From Tectiglobus sp965247245 (lineage in GTDB: Bacteria > Pseudomonadota > Alphaproteobacteria > Rhizobiales > Hyphomicrobiaceae): a DNA stretch of 64,000 nucleotides. The DNA lies in NCBI GenBank assembly GCA_965247245.1, contig CBDFGV010000003.1:1116001-1180000 (forward strand), given 5' to 3'. This document shows positions 1 to 8,708 of this stretch, one piece after another. Numbering within the stretch: position 1 is the first letter of the stretch; every line of letters starts with the position of its first letter. The position numbers and the translations under genes are program-made. The notes under the pieces were generated by a model. That model searched no databases. It was not told the origin of the DNA and saw only the letters and a program-made list of their open reading frames with translations.

Positions 1-553
1 CGCCGCCAACATAAGCGCCATCAACCCAGATCTGCGGGACGGTGATCGGAGTCTTCGGACCGACGATGGGCTTTACCCGCGCAATCATTTCATAAAGAGC
101 GCGCGGTTGCTTGACGACATCATGATACTCATAGGCAATCCCAGCAGCATCCATGTAGGATTTCGCGCGAACGCAATGGGGACAGCTTTCCTTACCAAAT
201 AGATGTGTGCCATCAAGTTTGGATTGCGCAACATGCTCTTTAATGACGGCTTCCGTCAGGATACCGCGATTGAGAGCATAGCCCTGGCTGATGATCTTGC
301 CTTCGACCAGAACGATCGGGGCGTGCCAACCACCCTTCGGCAGAGGCTTGTACCACTCGGTCAGCCAATCACGAACATCCAGCTCAACCGGAATACCTGC
401 GAGATCGGTTTCAAAGGTATCCAGCAGAACGTCCTTGGTCAGCGCGCACTCGCCGCAAGGAATTTTGACCTTGAATGGTCCCCACTTGCCGGCCCAACGA
501 TAGAGCGTCACGCGTACCGGTCGCACACCACTTTCATTGCTTTTCTGGCTCAT
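1..553 (-). CDS. Tandem thioredoxin-fold glutaredoxin-like protein (3' end cut by window)
   Basis: The reading frame opens at an ATG at 553 with a good Shine-Dalgarno (GGGAGG, 8 nt upstream) and runs off the left edge without a stop, so about 184 residues are visible. The C-terminal part is a glutaredoxin domain with a CPHC active site followed by a TVPQIWVDG stretch, the usual cis-proline and glutathione-binding segment. The N-terminal half also looks like a thioredoxin fold: it has a CGEC motif near residue 33 and an HAPIVLV segment that resembles a cis-proline strand. The protein therefore seems to carry two CxxC centres. It probably acts in cytoplasmic thiol-disulfide exchange. The rhodanese gene lies 157 bp upstream on the same strand. 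The reading of the second half as glutaredoxin is secure; the first half as a second redox domain is inference. Confidence 0.85.
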   Translation of the reverse strand, partial: MSQKSNESGVRPVRVTLYRWAGKWGPFKVKIPCGECALTKDVLLDTFETDLAGIPVELDVRDWLTEWYKPLPKGGWHAPIVLVEGKIISQGYALNRGILTEAVIKEHVAQSKLDGTHLFGKESCPHCVRAKSYMDAAGIAYEYHDVVKQPRALYEMIARVKPIVGPKTPITVPQIWVDGAYVGG

Positions 554-710
554 GATCCAGCCTCCCGATTTTCCAATCGACCATCGATTGCTTCTGGAGA
601 CTAGATCGCTGTTTGCAGCCGGAATCTCAAATCAAGCTGCCTAAATGGCGTGTGAGTTGCCGTACGGTCTCGTTCACACAAGTGTCAGCAGTTCGTCAGA
701 CTGGGGTGGA

Positions 711-1112
711 TCATGCTTTGGGTGGCACAATATCTGCGCCTGATTTCTTCCATGCTCCGAAGCCCCCCAGCATATGCGCAACCGGCTTCAATCCCATGTC
801 TTGGGCGGTTTTTGCAGCTAGAGCGGAACGCAGGCCACCGGCACAAAAGAAGATAAACTCTTTGTCTTCCGCAAAGACCGGCTTGTGATAGGGGCTGTCT
901 GGGTCGATCCAGAACTCAAGCATCCCGCGCGTACACCTGAACGCACCTTCAATCTGGCCTTCCCGATCAAGCTCACGCGGATCGCGAATATCGACCAACA
1001 CAACATTCGGGTCATCTTTGCGGGCTACGACATCCTCTACCGTGTATTCAGTGATTTCCTGCTTGGCAGCGTCGACAAGAGCTTTCGCCCCGATTGAAAT
1101 TGTTTGAGCCAA
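711..1112 (-). CDS. Rhodanese-like domain protein
   Basis: A single-domain rhodanese of 133 residues. The active-site loop FFCAGGLRSALA places the persulfide-forming cysteine at residue 90 and an arginine at 95, and the VDIRDPRE stretch near residue 40 is the usual conserved CH2A-like region. Such proteins carry sulfane sulfur for transfer or detoxification in the cytoplasm; the substrate cannot be told. The start is a TTG at 1112. It is chosen because a perfect AAGGAGG lies at 1120-1126, correctly spaced, and no better ATG exists. The gene is followed on the same strand by the glutaredoxin-like gene, so a shared role in thiol or sulfur redox is plausible. Confidence 0.93.
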   Translation of the reverse strand: MAQTISIGAKALVDAAKQEITEYTVEDVVARKDDPNVVLVDIRDPRELDREGQIEGAFRCTRGMLEFWIDPDSPYHKPVFAEDKEFIFFCAGGLRSALAAKTAQDMGLKPVAHMLGGFGAWKKSGADIVPPKA

Positions 1113-1119
1113 CTCAATG

Positions 1120-1126
1120 CCTCCTT
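1120..1126 (-). promoter_or_regulatory. Strong ribosome binding site that fixes a TTG start
   Basis: On the minus strand this reads AAGGAGG, complementary to the 16S rRNA tail, and sits 7 nt before the TTG codon at 1112. It supports TTG as the true start of the rhodanese gene. Confidence 0.7.
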
Positions 1127-1291
1127 GCTATGGCCATGATACGAACCTAAGTGCAAGTTTAGTAAAGGCAATCTAAGTCATTGCCAATCTGGAATGACAA
1201 AACCGAACACCGCCGCACTGCCAACGTCACAATGCAATCGTGGTAGAATTCATTGGGCTCAATTGATTCGAACCGGACCGGGACCGCTATC

Positions 1292-1744
1292 TTGCGCCAT
1301 CTATCGCTCAGTCGAATGCTGCTGTGCACCGTTGTTGTCGGTTGCGTGAGCGGCTGCGCGTCATCCGGCATTGTGTCCGATATTCAGACCAACACCGTGC
1401 CACGACAGGTTTCAACCGACGGGTCCTATCAGTTATCCAAAGACGAGCGCGCCTTGCCATGCAATAAGATCAATGGCCGGATCCAGCTCCGCATCCTGCA
1501 CCTGCGCCATCTGAATCATGGCGAGCAACCCAGCGCGATCTCGCAATCGATGCGGCAAACCACCAACACCGTTGGAGTCTGGAGTGCGCCGAATTCAGCA
1601 GCCGCACCACAGACCCGCGACCGCGATCTTGCTTTGCTGGAAGCCTACAATCGCCGACTCGCAGAGTTGAATTGCCCAACGTTTGACCTGAAGGCGGACC
1701 TCGCCAATCGCGACATCAATCACATCCCATCGCCAAAGCGTTGA
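1292..1744 (+). CDS. Putative lipoprotein, unknown function
   Basis: A short secreted protein of about 150 residues. Starting at the TTG at 1292 gives a typical lipoprotein signal: an arginine near the N-terminus, a hydrophobic stretch and a lipobox-like VSGC followed by ASSG. A TTG at 1253 or the ATG at 1316 are alternative starts; the ATG start would leave no positive charge before the hydrophobic core. The mature part contains further cysteines (ALPCNK and LNCPTF) that could pair, and no recognisable domain. It is transcribed divergently from the rhodanese gene. Existence is likely; function is unknown. Confidence 0.6.
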   Translation: MRHLSLSRMLLCTVVVGCVSGCASSGIVSDIQTNTVPRQVSTDGSYQLSKDERALPCNKINGRIQLRILHLRHLNHGEQPSAISQSMRQTTNTVGVWSAPNSAAAPQTRDRDLALLEAYNRRLAELNCPTFDLKADLANRDINHIPSPKR

Positions 1745-1778
1745 CGCCGATCTTGATTGATGGCCATTCGAAATTCAA

Positions 1779-2576
1779 TTACTTCGGAAACAGCGCGCTT
1801 GAACGCCCACTCATCCAGTAGGCGAGTAAGCCGATCCATTCCTTGGCTGCACGATCGACCCGCTTCAGTCCATTTGCCATCATTGAAAACGGGCGCTGCA
1901 AATCACCTGGGCCAGCGATGCGATAATCCACTGGGTAAGCATCCACATTAAAACCGACCTGACGGAAAATCCCCATCGACCGTGGCATGTGCCAAGCCGA
2001 CGTTACCAATAAATAGCGCGAGCCTTTGGCGGGCTTGATGAGGTCGCGCGTGAATACGGCGTTCTCCCAGGTATTCCTGGACTTGTTTTCAACAACGATG
2101 CGATCGGCTGGGATGCCAACGTCACGCAAGTATTTGCCAACAGCGCCGCCGGCATCTTTGGCCTTTAGGAATATCGAACCCGCACCGCCCGAGAAGATCA
2201 CCTTGGCCTGCGGTAACATCCGCGCAAGCCGAACACTCTCACTCAACCGTTCCCCCGCATCAATCAACGCAAGAGTCTGACGGCCACGACTGATGTTTCC
2301 ATCTTCGAAGCCACCCAAGAAAATAATGCCGTCATATGAGCCAGCTTTCAGATCCTTGGGTCCTGCAAAGCGTTCTTCCAGCGGATAGAGCATCAAGTTG
2401 CCAACCGGGCTGAATCCGAGCACGACGATGCCGACAAATCCCAAGATGGCGAGCCTCCGGCCAAGGCTTTGCCATGCCGTCCATGTTTGCAATGCCAGAC
2501 CAGTGCCAAGCGCAATCAGGCACAGATGCGATGGTGCAATAACGAAGAAAACGACCTTAGAGAGGATATAGAACAT
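1779..2576 (-). CDS. YdcF/ElyC-family (DUF218) membrane-anchored protein
   Basis: The protein begins with two hydrophobic helices (FYILSKVVFFVIAP and RRLAILGFVGIVVLG), then a DUF218 domain with the family hallmarks DGIIFLGG, KVIFSGG, ENKSRNTWENA and LLVTSAWHMPRS. ElyC and SanA relatives in Enterobacteria are linked to envelope integrity and to undecaprenyl-phosphate carriers. The active part should lie in the periplasm. The ATG at 2576 is preferred because it puts the first membrane helix at the N-terminus; a GTG at 2618 would add 14 residues. It is the last gene before the lipoprotein and is convergent with it. Confidence 0.88.
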   Translation of the reverse strand: MFYILSKVVFFVIAPSHLCLIALGTGLALQTWTAWQSLGRRLAILGFVGIVVLGFSPVGNLMLYPLEERFAGPKDLKAGSYDGIIFLGGFEDGNISRGRQTLALIDAGERLSESVRLARMLPQAKVIFSGGAGSIFLKAKDAGGAVGKYLRDVGIPADRIVVENKSRNTWENAVFTRDLIKPAKGSRYLLVTSAWHMPRSMGIFRQVGFNVDAYPVDYRIAGPGDLQRPFSMMANGLKRVDRAAKEWIGLLAYWMSGRSSALFPK

Positions 2577-2733
2577 ACGGACAGCCGCGCCACTCGCTAC
2601 AATATCAGCATTGAACACTGTACATGTCTGACATTTGGAGCATCAATCAGGCGCGACCACCTCTTTTTCATGGCAATTCAGACACCGAAAGTACTGCACC
2701 ATACGCAAAAATGGCGCAGCTGAGCTTGCTGCG

Positions 2734-3930
2734 CTAGTGCATCCGCTCGATCGCCACGGCCGTCGCCTCGCCACCGCCGATGCAAAGCGAGGCGATCCCT
2801 TTGTCCTGACCATACCTCTCCATGGCATTGAGCAACGTCACGATAATCCTTGTGCCGGATGCGCCGACCGGATGGCCCAGCGCACATGCACCACCATGCA
2901 CGTTGACCTTATCATGCGGAATATCGAGATCGCGCATCGCTGCCATGGCAACCACCGCAAAGGCCTCATTGATTTCAAAGAGCCCGACGTCACCAACAGA
3001 CCAGCCCGTTGAAACGAGCACTTTCTGAATTGCTCCAATTGGCGCTGTCGTGAACCACTGCGGTGCCTGTGCATTGCTGGAAGTCGAAACGATCTTGGCC
3101 CGTGGTTTCAGCCCACGCCGCTCTGCCTCGCTCAGCCGCATCATCACGACCGCTGCAGCTCCATCCGAAATCGAGCTGGAGTTAGCGGCGGTAACCGTTC
3201 CACCATCACGAAATGCTGGACGTAATGTCGGAATCTTGGCCAGATCCGCCGAGAACGGCTGCTCATCCTGCGTGACTTCTGTTTCGCCTTTCCGAGTTTT
3301 GACGCTCACGGATGTCATTTCACTTGAGAACGAACCATCCTCATTGGCCTTCTTGGCCCGTGTCAGACTTTCGACGGCAAAGGCATCCTGCGCGTCACGC
3401 GTGAACTGATAGTGCTGAGCGGTGTCCTCGGCAAAAGTGCCCATCAAGCGGCCCTTGTCGTAAGCATCTTCAAGGCCATCAACGAACATATGATCCTGCA
3501 CCACCGAGTGCCCGAGCCGCTGTCCAGCCCGCATCTTCGGCAGGATGTGCGGCGTGTTCGTCATGCTCTCCAATCCGCCAGCGACGATGATATCAGTCTC
3601 GCGTGCGTGCAGTGCGTCGTACGCCATCATCACGGTCTTCATGCCGGAGCCACACATCTTGTTGACCGTCGTACACGGAACCGATTCCGGCAAACCCGCA
3701 CCGAATGCCGCCTGGCGAGCCGGTGCCTGCCCCTGACCCGCCGGCAGAACACATCCCATCAGGACTTCACTGACGTCCTCCGGTGATATACTAGCACCTT
3801 CGACGGCCGCTTTGACCGCAGCTGACCCGAGTTGAGGTGCTGTCAGTGCTTGCAGGGAGCCCTGAAAACTACCCATTGGGGTACGCGCACCGGAAACAAT
3901 GACGATTGGATCACTTTCGATACCTGACAT
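2734..3930 (-). CDS. Acetyl-CoA C-acyltransferase (thiolase)
   Basis: A thiolase of 398 residues, the normal family length. All three catalytic signatures are present: the nucleophile Cys93 in NKMCGSG, His353 in GGACALGHPVGASG and Cys383 in SLCIGGGEA. Family members either condense two acetyl-CoA (biosynthetic, PhaA/AtoB type) or cleave 3-ketoacyl-CoA. The HGGACALGHPVGASG form and overall sequence fit the biosynthetic acetoacetyl-CoA group best, but this is not decisive. There is no phaB or other partner beside it. It could complete leucine breakdown with the isovaleryl-CoA dehydrogenase 5 kb away. Confidence 0.95.
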   Translation of the reverse strand: MSGIESDPIVIVSGARTPMGSFQGSLQALTAPQLGSAAVKAAVEGASISPEDVSEVLMGCVLPAGQGQAPARQAAFGAGLPESVPCTTVNKMCGSGMKTVMMAYDALHARETDIIVAGGLESMTNTPHILPKMRAGQRLGHSVVQDHMFVDGLEDAYDKGRLMGTFAEDTAQHYQFTRDAQDAFAVESLTRAKKANEDGSFSSEMTSVSVKTRKGETEVTQDEQPFSADLAKIPTLRPAFRDGGTVTAANSSSISDGAAAVVMMRLSEAERRGLKPRAKIVSTSSNAQAPQWFTTAPIGAIQKVLVSTGWSVGDVGLFEINEAFAVVAMAAMRDLDIPHDKVNVHGGACALGHPVGASGTRIIVTLLNAMERYGQDKGIASLCIGGGEATAVAIERMH

Positions 3931-4079
3931 GTTGGACTTGGCCCTTTTTCTTCAGATCACTACGATATGCTAGACAAGCGTAGGGGGCGCAAAAGAAGGA
4001 AGCCCAGAACCGCCGAACATGGACTTCTCAGCCGCGGCAACATGCGGTTACTGCCTTCGCCCCTGACGCAGCAGGTTGC

Positions 4080-4460
4080 TCAATCGCCACCCTCGCGACG
4101 TTCCTTACTTTCTTTACCTTCTTTGACCAGACGATCATTGATCTGGTCGAGATCATGCCGCTCAGCGATAAAATCGATGTGGCCCTGATCGTAGCTCTTG
4201 TAATGAAGATCCGCAGCGCGCGCATCGACCCAGTCATCATCGATAATGCTCGCCTTGTAGATCAGATAATGCAGCGCAAACACGAGCCCAGTAATCAGCA
4301 AGGGCCACAGCCCCCACCACGGTGGCCCGCTATAAATATTGGCTGCGGTCAGCAACACGTTGAATGCAATGAACGCATTACGATGCCAGGGATAAAACCT
4401 CTGGATGAGCGCGAGCGTGCCCGCCCATTGCTCCTCAATGTTTTTGGGAATTCCGGACAT
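4080..4460 (-). CDS. 2TM-domain protein
   Basis: A protein of 126 residues with two membrane helices (about 28-45 and 49-68) bracketed by WHRNAFIAFN and HYLIYKASIIDDDW, the pattern of the short 2TM domain found alone or fused to regulators in many bacteria. The C-terminus is highly charged and rich in Lys, Glu and Arg. The ATG at 4460 has a GGAGG upstream. It lies 50 bp after the next membrane gene on the same strand, so the two are probably co-transcribed. Function unknown. Confidence 0.82.
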   Translation of the reverse strand: MSGIPKNIEEQWAGTLALIQRFYPWHRNAFIAFNVLLTAANIYSGPPWWGLWPLLITGLVFALHYLIYKASIIDDDWVDARAADLHYKSYDQGHIDFIAERHDLDQINDRLVKEGKESKERREGGD

Positions 4461-4510
4461 TGACCTCGCCTCCAGGGTTTTGAGTTATCCGGATGAACCG
4501 GCCGAGCTCC

Positions 4511-5014
4511 TCAATCCTTCGTCCAGAAATCATAAGGGTTGCGCCGTCCAGTCGGCTTCTGGTCAGGTGGATCGGGCATGTTTGGGTAACTGGCAGCGAT
4601 CCTGACAATCCTCCAGCTATAATAGACCCAGCCGACCACCACTAACACCATGATGGTTTTGTCGAGAACAGACTGTTTCGGATAGAAACCGTAGACGGCG
4701 AAGTACAGCAAAACAGCGATCGGCGCTGTCGCGCAAAAAGCAGCCGCCATCTGGTTTTTCGAATAGCCGAACGCAATCACCATCCAGACCATGAAAAAGG
4801 CATAGATTGTAACGCCGACCACGTCGCCATGTGGAAGCTTCCCTGACAACGAAATCACGCCGATCACTGCAAATCCAACCGCCATGAAGAGTGCATAGGC
4901 AAAAATCTCGTAGCGCGCCTGCAGCTTGGTCATCTTCTCGGGCGCAGTCGCGTATGGCGTTTTGATCTCGTCGCTGACGTAGCGACGGAACATCTTTTCC
5001 CATTCGAATGCCAT
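4511..5014 (-). CDS. Hypothetical membrane protein
   Basis: A protein of 167 residues with about four hydrophobic helices (near 37-55, 66-82, 90-108 and 116-133) and hydrophilic ends; the C-terminus is proline rich (PDPPDQKP). The start at 5014 has a strong AGGAGG 5-6 nt upstream. No family was recognised. It precedes the 2TM-domain gene and lies after the terminator of the TRAP operon, so it should have its own promoter between about 5015 and 5125. Confidence 0.75.
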   Translation of the reverse strand: MAFEWEKMFRRYVSDEIKTPYATAPEKMTKLQARYEIFAYALFMAVGFAVIGVISLSGKLPHGDVVGVTIYAFFMVWMVIAFGYSKNQMAAAFCATAPIAVLLYFAVYGFYPKQSVLDKTIMVLVVVGWVYYSWRIVRIAASYPNMPDPPDQKPTGRRNPYDFWTKD

Positions 5015-5126
5015 ATCGCCTCCTATGGAGCCCGATCGCCTAATTGGAAATCGCCGAGCGATTCTCGCAGCAAGGATCGTGCCCTGGGTCCATTTTCAGC
5101 ATGACCCGCAAGCATATACCGCGTCA

Positions 5127-5163
5127 AAACAAAAAGGGCCAGGAATTGGACCCGACCCTTTGC
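5127..5163 (-). terminator. Rho-independent terminator of the TRAP operon
   Basis: On the minus strand an AAAGGG...CCCTTT stem (outer arms 5156-5161 and 5133-5138), extended inwards by G-U and G-C pairs to about 11 pairs, is followed by TTTTTGTTTT. It lies 52 bp beyond the stop of the small permease gene. Confidence 0.8.
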
Positions 5164-5214
5164 TTTTGCAATTTGCACTGCTCCCACTAACAACCTTCGC
5201 AGAGCAGTGCGAGC

Positions 5215-5970
5215 CTATTCAGCCGGTTGCTTGGCATTACTCACGGGCGGCGGCGGAGCTTCATCGTCAATCTCGATCCGCTTCTTGCCCTCGATCATGG
5301 TTCCAGCCTCTTCGGGCCATTCTAGCGTCATGAGGCTGAAGCGCCGGCTTGGCTCCCCGAACAGCACCAAGAACGTCTGCAACCAGACAGCAAGCCCTGC
5401 GAGCACAACTAGCAACAACCCAGCTACTAGAACCGACTTGATGATCCAACGATTAGAAAGACCAACTGTCGACGCCGAAATCTCATTTTGAACGAACGAC
5501 GTGTAGGCATAGTCGAACGCAAAGTAGGTCGTGATTGCACAGAACGGGATCAGGAAGATCGTGATACCGAGGAACTCAATCCAAGCCTGCTTCCTGAAGT
5601 GCAGGTTTTCACGAACAAGATCCACGCGAACGTGCGTGTTGTAGATGTAGCCGTAAGCCAACACCAAAGCGAACAAGCCGGTGTGGAGGTGCCACTGCAG
5701 TTCCTGCAAGAGTGTCGATCCAAAAAACTCGCTGACGTTGTTGACCAACCAATACTGCAGCCCGAAGATCATTGACCCATCTTCAGCACGCCACGTCAGC
5801 TTGCGGATAATAACATCGAAACAAGTGATCAGGACGAGCGGTACAATCAACCAGGACGCCCACTTCCCCAACTGGTCGACTAACCCGCGCAACTGGTCAC
5901 TCAATCGGAGTGCCGCGGGCCGATCAGCATCAGTGTATTGCTTGAGTTCACCGTCGGTTTGTTCCGACAT
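5215..5970 (-). CDS. dctQ: TRAP transporter small permease subunit (DctQ-like)
   Basis: The small membrane subunit of a tripartite ATP-independent periplasmic transporter, about 251 residues. It has four hydrophobic segments, including LIVPLVLITCFDVIIRK, LFALVLAYGYIYN and FLGITIFLIPFCAITTYFAF, and the DctQ signature LTWRAEDGS...LQELQWHLHTGLFALVLAY, with HVRVDLVRE just after. It partners the large permease DctM in sodium-driven uptake. The ATG at 5970 is favoured over the one at 5982 because GGAG lies 6 nt before it. The cytoplasmic tail is long and ends in a proline run. It is the last gene of the operon, 45 bp after dctM. Confidence 0.93.
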   Translation of the reverse strand: MSEQTDGELKQYTDADRPAALRLSDQLRGLVDQLGKWASWLIVPLVLITCFDVIIRKLTWRAEDGSMIFGLQYWLVNNVSEFFGSTLLQELQWHLHTGLFALVLAYGYIYNTHVRVDLVRENLHFRKQAWIEFLGITIFLIPFCAITTYFAFDYAYTSFVQNEISASTVGLSNRWIIKSVLVAGLLLVVLAGLAVWLQTFLVLFGEPSRRFSLMTLEWPEEAGTMIEGKKRIEIDDEAPPPPVSNAKQPAE

Positions 5971-6015
5971 GCCGTTCTCCATTCAATTCAGTCGAGTCGA
6001 TCGCCACAGAACTCG

Positions 6016-7518
6016 CTAATGAATTTTCACCAGCCAAAGTGCTAACTGCGGATACTTGATGGTCAGGATGAGAGCGCAGAGCTGCAGAATAACGAACGGG
6101 ATAATCCCGGTATAAATGCTCTGGATCTTCACCTCTCTCGGCGCAATCCCCTTCAGATAGAAGAGTGCAAACCCGAACGGTGGAGTCAGGAACGATGTCT
6201 GCAGGTTGATCGCCATTAGGATCGTGAACCAGATCAGAACGTCTGCTTTGGCAACGTGATCACCAAAGTCCAGTGCGGCAACCATCGGCGCAAACACCGG
6301 CAGCACAATCAATGTGATTTCAATCCAATCGAGGAAGAAGCCAAGGACGAACGCGATGCCCATCAACAGGAACAGGAAGCCCCAAGAGTCGAGTCCGGCG
6401 CCGTGGATCAATTCTTCGACGATGTCATCACCGCCAAGCGAACGGTAAACATAAGCGAAACAAGTCGCACTCACGATGATGAAGAAGATCATCGCGATGG
6501 TTCGTGCTGACGTATGACAAACGCCTTGAAGGATGCCGAAGTTCAATCGACCTGCTAGCAAAGCCAGGAGCATCGCACCAAATGCACCAACCGCACCGGC
6601 TTCAGACGGCGTTGCCCAGCCCAGCAGGATTGAGCCTTTAATCAACGTGATCAGGAACACCGGTGGGAAGAAGCTCTTCAGCAGTAGCGGCAGCATCTCA
6701 CCTTTTGGGACCGTCAGTGATTCCGGATCCAATGGCGGCGCCAAAGATGGCTTCAAGGCTGAGACTGTCGCCACAAAGGTCAGGTAGAGCACCGACAGAC
6801 CAAGACCTGGCACAATTGCCGCCATGAACACATCACCAACCGAGATGGCCAGCAAGTCGGCCATGATGATGAGCATAATGCTGGGCGGGATAAGAATCCC
6901 TAACGTACCCGAGGCCGCAATCGTTCCGCACGCGAGGGCATGGGAGTAGCCCTGCCGCATCATTGTCGGCAGCGCCAACGCCGTCATCATCGTCACCGAG
7001 GCACCGATAATACCGGTCATCGCCGCCAGGATTGTACCCATAATGGTCACGGCTAGCGCCAAGGCGCCGGGAACGCGCTTCAACAACACCTGCACGCAGT
7101 AGAGCAGGTCGTTGGCGATACCGCTTCGCTCCATCATCACGCCCATAAAGACGAATGCAGGAACAGCCACGAGAACAAGGTTCTCGGCAGCGCCACCCCA
7201 AATACGCGGCAGGAAGTTGAAATACTCAATCAGTTTGAAGGCATCCATAAAGTAGCCGATCAAACCGAATAGCAATGCGATACCGCCCAGGATAAAGGCG
7301 ACAGGATACCCAGAAAATAGCAGACACGCGAGCGTCACAAACATGACGATCGGCAGATAGTGCTGCACTTCGTAGTACAGATTTTCTCGGCCCTCAGCAT
7401 CCAGTCCTGAGACGTAGATCACTGCGACCGCGATTAGCGCAAGGACAACAAGCGAGATGATTGTACCGGTCCACCCCCGGCTCTCGGCTTGTTCTGGAGC
7501 GCGTTGCAAATCAGCCAT
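6016..7518 (-). CDS. dctM: TRAP transporter large permease subunit (DctM-like)
   Basis: A polytopic membrane protein of 500 residues with a dozen or so hydrophobic segments. Family signatures include AVPAFVFMGVMMERSGIA, MTGIIGASVTMMTALALP, CGTIAASGTLGILIPPSIMLI and NLQTSFLTPPFGFALFYLKG. It forms the sodium:substrate channel of the TRAP system. At 500 residues it is longer than the roughly 430 of classical DctM, as in the TakP-associated subgroup, with extra hydrophobic segments at the N-terminus. It sits between dctP and dctQ in the canonical order, 122 bp after dctP; that gap contains a GC-rich hairpin. Confidence 0.95.
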   Translation of the reverse strand: MADLQRAPEQAESRGWTGTIISLVVLALIAVAVIYVSGLDAEGRENLYYEVQHYLPIVMFVTLACLLFSGYPVAFILGGIALLFGLIGYFMDAFKLIEYFNFLPRIWGGAAENLVLVAVPAFVFMGVMMERSGIANDLLYCVQVLLKRVPGALALAVTIMGTILAAMTGIIGASVTMMTALALPTMMRQGYSHALACGTIAASGTLGILIPPSIMLIIMADLLAISVGDVFMAAIVPGLGLSVLYLTFVATVSALKPSLAPPLDPESLTVPKGEMLPLLLKSFFPPVFLITLIKGSILLGWATPSEAGAVGAFGAMLLALLAGRLNFGILQGVCHTSARTIAMIFFIIVSATCFAYVYRSLGGDDIVEELIHGAGLDSWGFLFLLMGIAFVLGFFLDWIEITLIVLPVFAPMVAALDFGDHVAKADVLIWFTILMAINLQTSFLTPPFGFALFYLKGIAPREVKIQSIYTGIIPFVILQLCALILTIKYPQLALWLVKIH

Positions 7519-7597
7519 TTTCTGGAAACCCTTGGAGTTTTCAATTCCGACGCCAGCATGCCCTAAAAAAACGGCGATCGGATTAGAACAGACTGAA

Positions 7598-7623
7598 GCG
7601 CGCCGCTCTATTGAACGGCGCGC
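7598..7623 (-). promoter_or_regulatory. Intercistronic hairpin between dctP and dctM
   Basis: A perfect 8-bp GC-only stem (GCGCGCCG at 7598-7605, CGGCGCGC at 7616-7623) with a 10-nt loop, 18 nt after the dctP stop. The nearest T run on the minus strand is about 26 nt further on, so it is not a standard terminator. By analogy with other binding-protein operons it could stabilise the dctP message or weaken read-through into the permease genes; that role is inference. Confidence 0.5.
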
Positions 7624-7640
7624 CAGGAGTACAACGTGAC

Positions 7641-8708
7641 TTACTTAAGGTAAGTGCTCTTCAGAGCCTGAGCATCACCCCAAAGCTTGTAAGTCTTACG
7701 GAATGCGAGGTAGTCATCAGCCACCTTCTTGAAGAGCGGATCTTTCGCTGCTTCTTCCTTCAAGACGTCAAGCCAAGCCTGCTCGAGGATTGCCAGGTCC
7801 TTGTCTTCCCAACGACGGTTGGTAACACCGTACTTGGACTTCATTTCCAGCATGGCCTGAGGGTTCTTAGCTTCGGTTTCAGCGTATGTGTCAACAACAC
7901 TTTCGCCGAGCGCCAGCTTCAGGATCATCTGGTAGTTCTTTGGCAGACCTTCGAACTCTTTCTTGTTCATGAGAAGCTCAGAGCAAGAAACCTGCTGGTG
8001 CCAGCCAGGATAGTAGTTGTTCTTAGCGATCTGGTAGAAACCAAGCTTGATGTCGATTGTCGGCATCGAGAACTCAGTCGCGTCGATCACGCCCTTTTCA
8101 AGAGCTGGGTAGATGTCAGCACCAGCGAGAAGCTGAGTTGACACACCAAGCTTTTGCATCACCTTGGCGCCGAGGCCAAAGAAGCGCATCTTGATGCCCT
8201 TAAGGGACTCAACACCGCCCTTAATTTCGTTCTTGAACCAGCCGGAAGTTTCCGGCCCGATGCAGAAGCTGTCCCACGCGATCAAGTTGTGCTGAGCATA
8301 AAGCTCGTTGCGCATCTTGTCGCCGTTACCGAAGCGCTTCCACGCCTGGTATTCACCGAAGCCTGGGCCGAATGGCACAGCTGTGAAGAATGAAGCAGCT
8401 GGGAACTTACCTGCGTGGTAACCAGGTGTTGTCCAGCAAGACTCGACAGAGCCCTTAGAAGCTGCGTCGAAGCACTCAAGTGCAGGAACGAGAGCACCTG
8501 GCTCTTCGAACTTGATCTGGAACTTGCCGTCAGTTGCTTCTTTAACGTTTGCAGCGAAGCGAGTGCCTGACGTACCGAGGTGCGGCAGCGACGAGCCGAA
8601 CGCACTCTGCATTTTCCACTTAACACGCTTCTGCGCAAAGCTTTCAGTTGCCGGAATAGCAACGAATGCAGCACACGCTAGTGCGCTGACTACAGTCTTG
8701 AGGCGCAT
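7641..8708 (-). CDS. dctP: TRAP transporter periplasmic solute-binding protein (DctP/TakP type)
   Basis: A binding protein of 355 residues with a cleavable signal peptide (MRLKTVVSALACAAFVAIPA...SFAQ). It resembles the TakP subgroup closely: GALVPALECFDAASKG, VPFGPGFGEY, KMRFFGLGAKVMQKLGV and DATEFSMPTIDIKLGFYQ. In TakP the MRFFGLG arginine contacts the carboxylate and the ligand is a 2-oxo acid, bound with a sodium ion. It acts in the periplasm and delivers to DctQM. The ATG at 8708 is the true start, since GGAGGG lies just upstream and the signal peptide begins there. Ligand assignment to 2-oxo acids is inference from sequence and from the branched-chain 2-oxoacid dehydrogenase genes nearby. 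Confidence 0.95.
   Translation of the reverse strand: MRLKTVVSALACAAFVAIPATESFAQKRVKWKMQSAFGSSLPHLGTSGTRFAANVKEATDGKFQIKFEEPGALVPALECFDAASKGSVESCWTTPGYHAGKFPAASFFTAVPFGPGFGEYQAWKRFGNGDKMRNELYAQHNLIAWDSFCIGPETSGWFKNEIKGGVESLKGIKMRFFGLGAKVMQKLGVSTQLLAGADIYPALEKGVIDATEFSMPTIDIKLGFYQIAKNNYYPGWHQQVSCSELLMNKKEFEGLPKNYQMILKLALGESVVDTYAETEAKNPQAMLEMKSKYGVTNRRWEDKDLAILEQAWLDVLKEEAAKDPLFKKVADDYLAFRKTYKLWGDAQALKSTYLK

Noticed and set aside
7611..8141. 176-codon plus-strand frame
   Set aside because: Antisense to the TRAP binding protein gene and includes the intercistronic hairpin; no protein signature.
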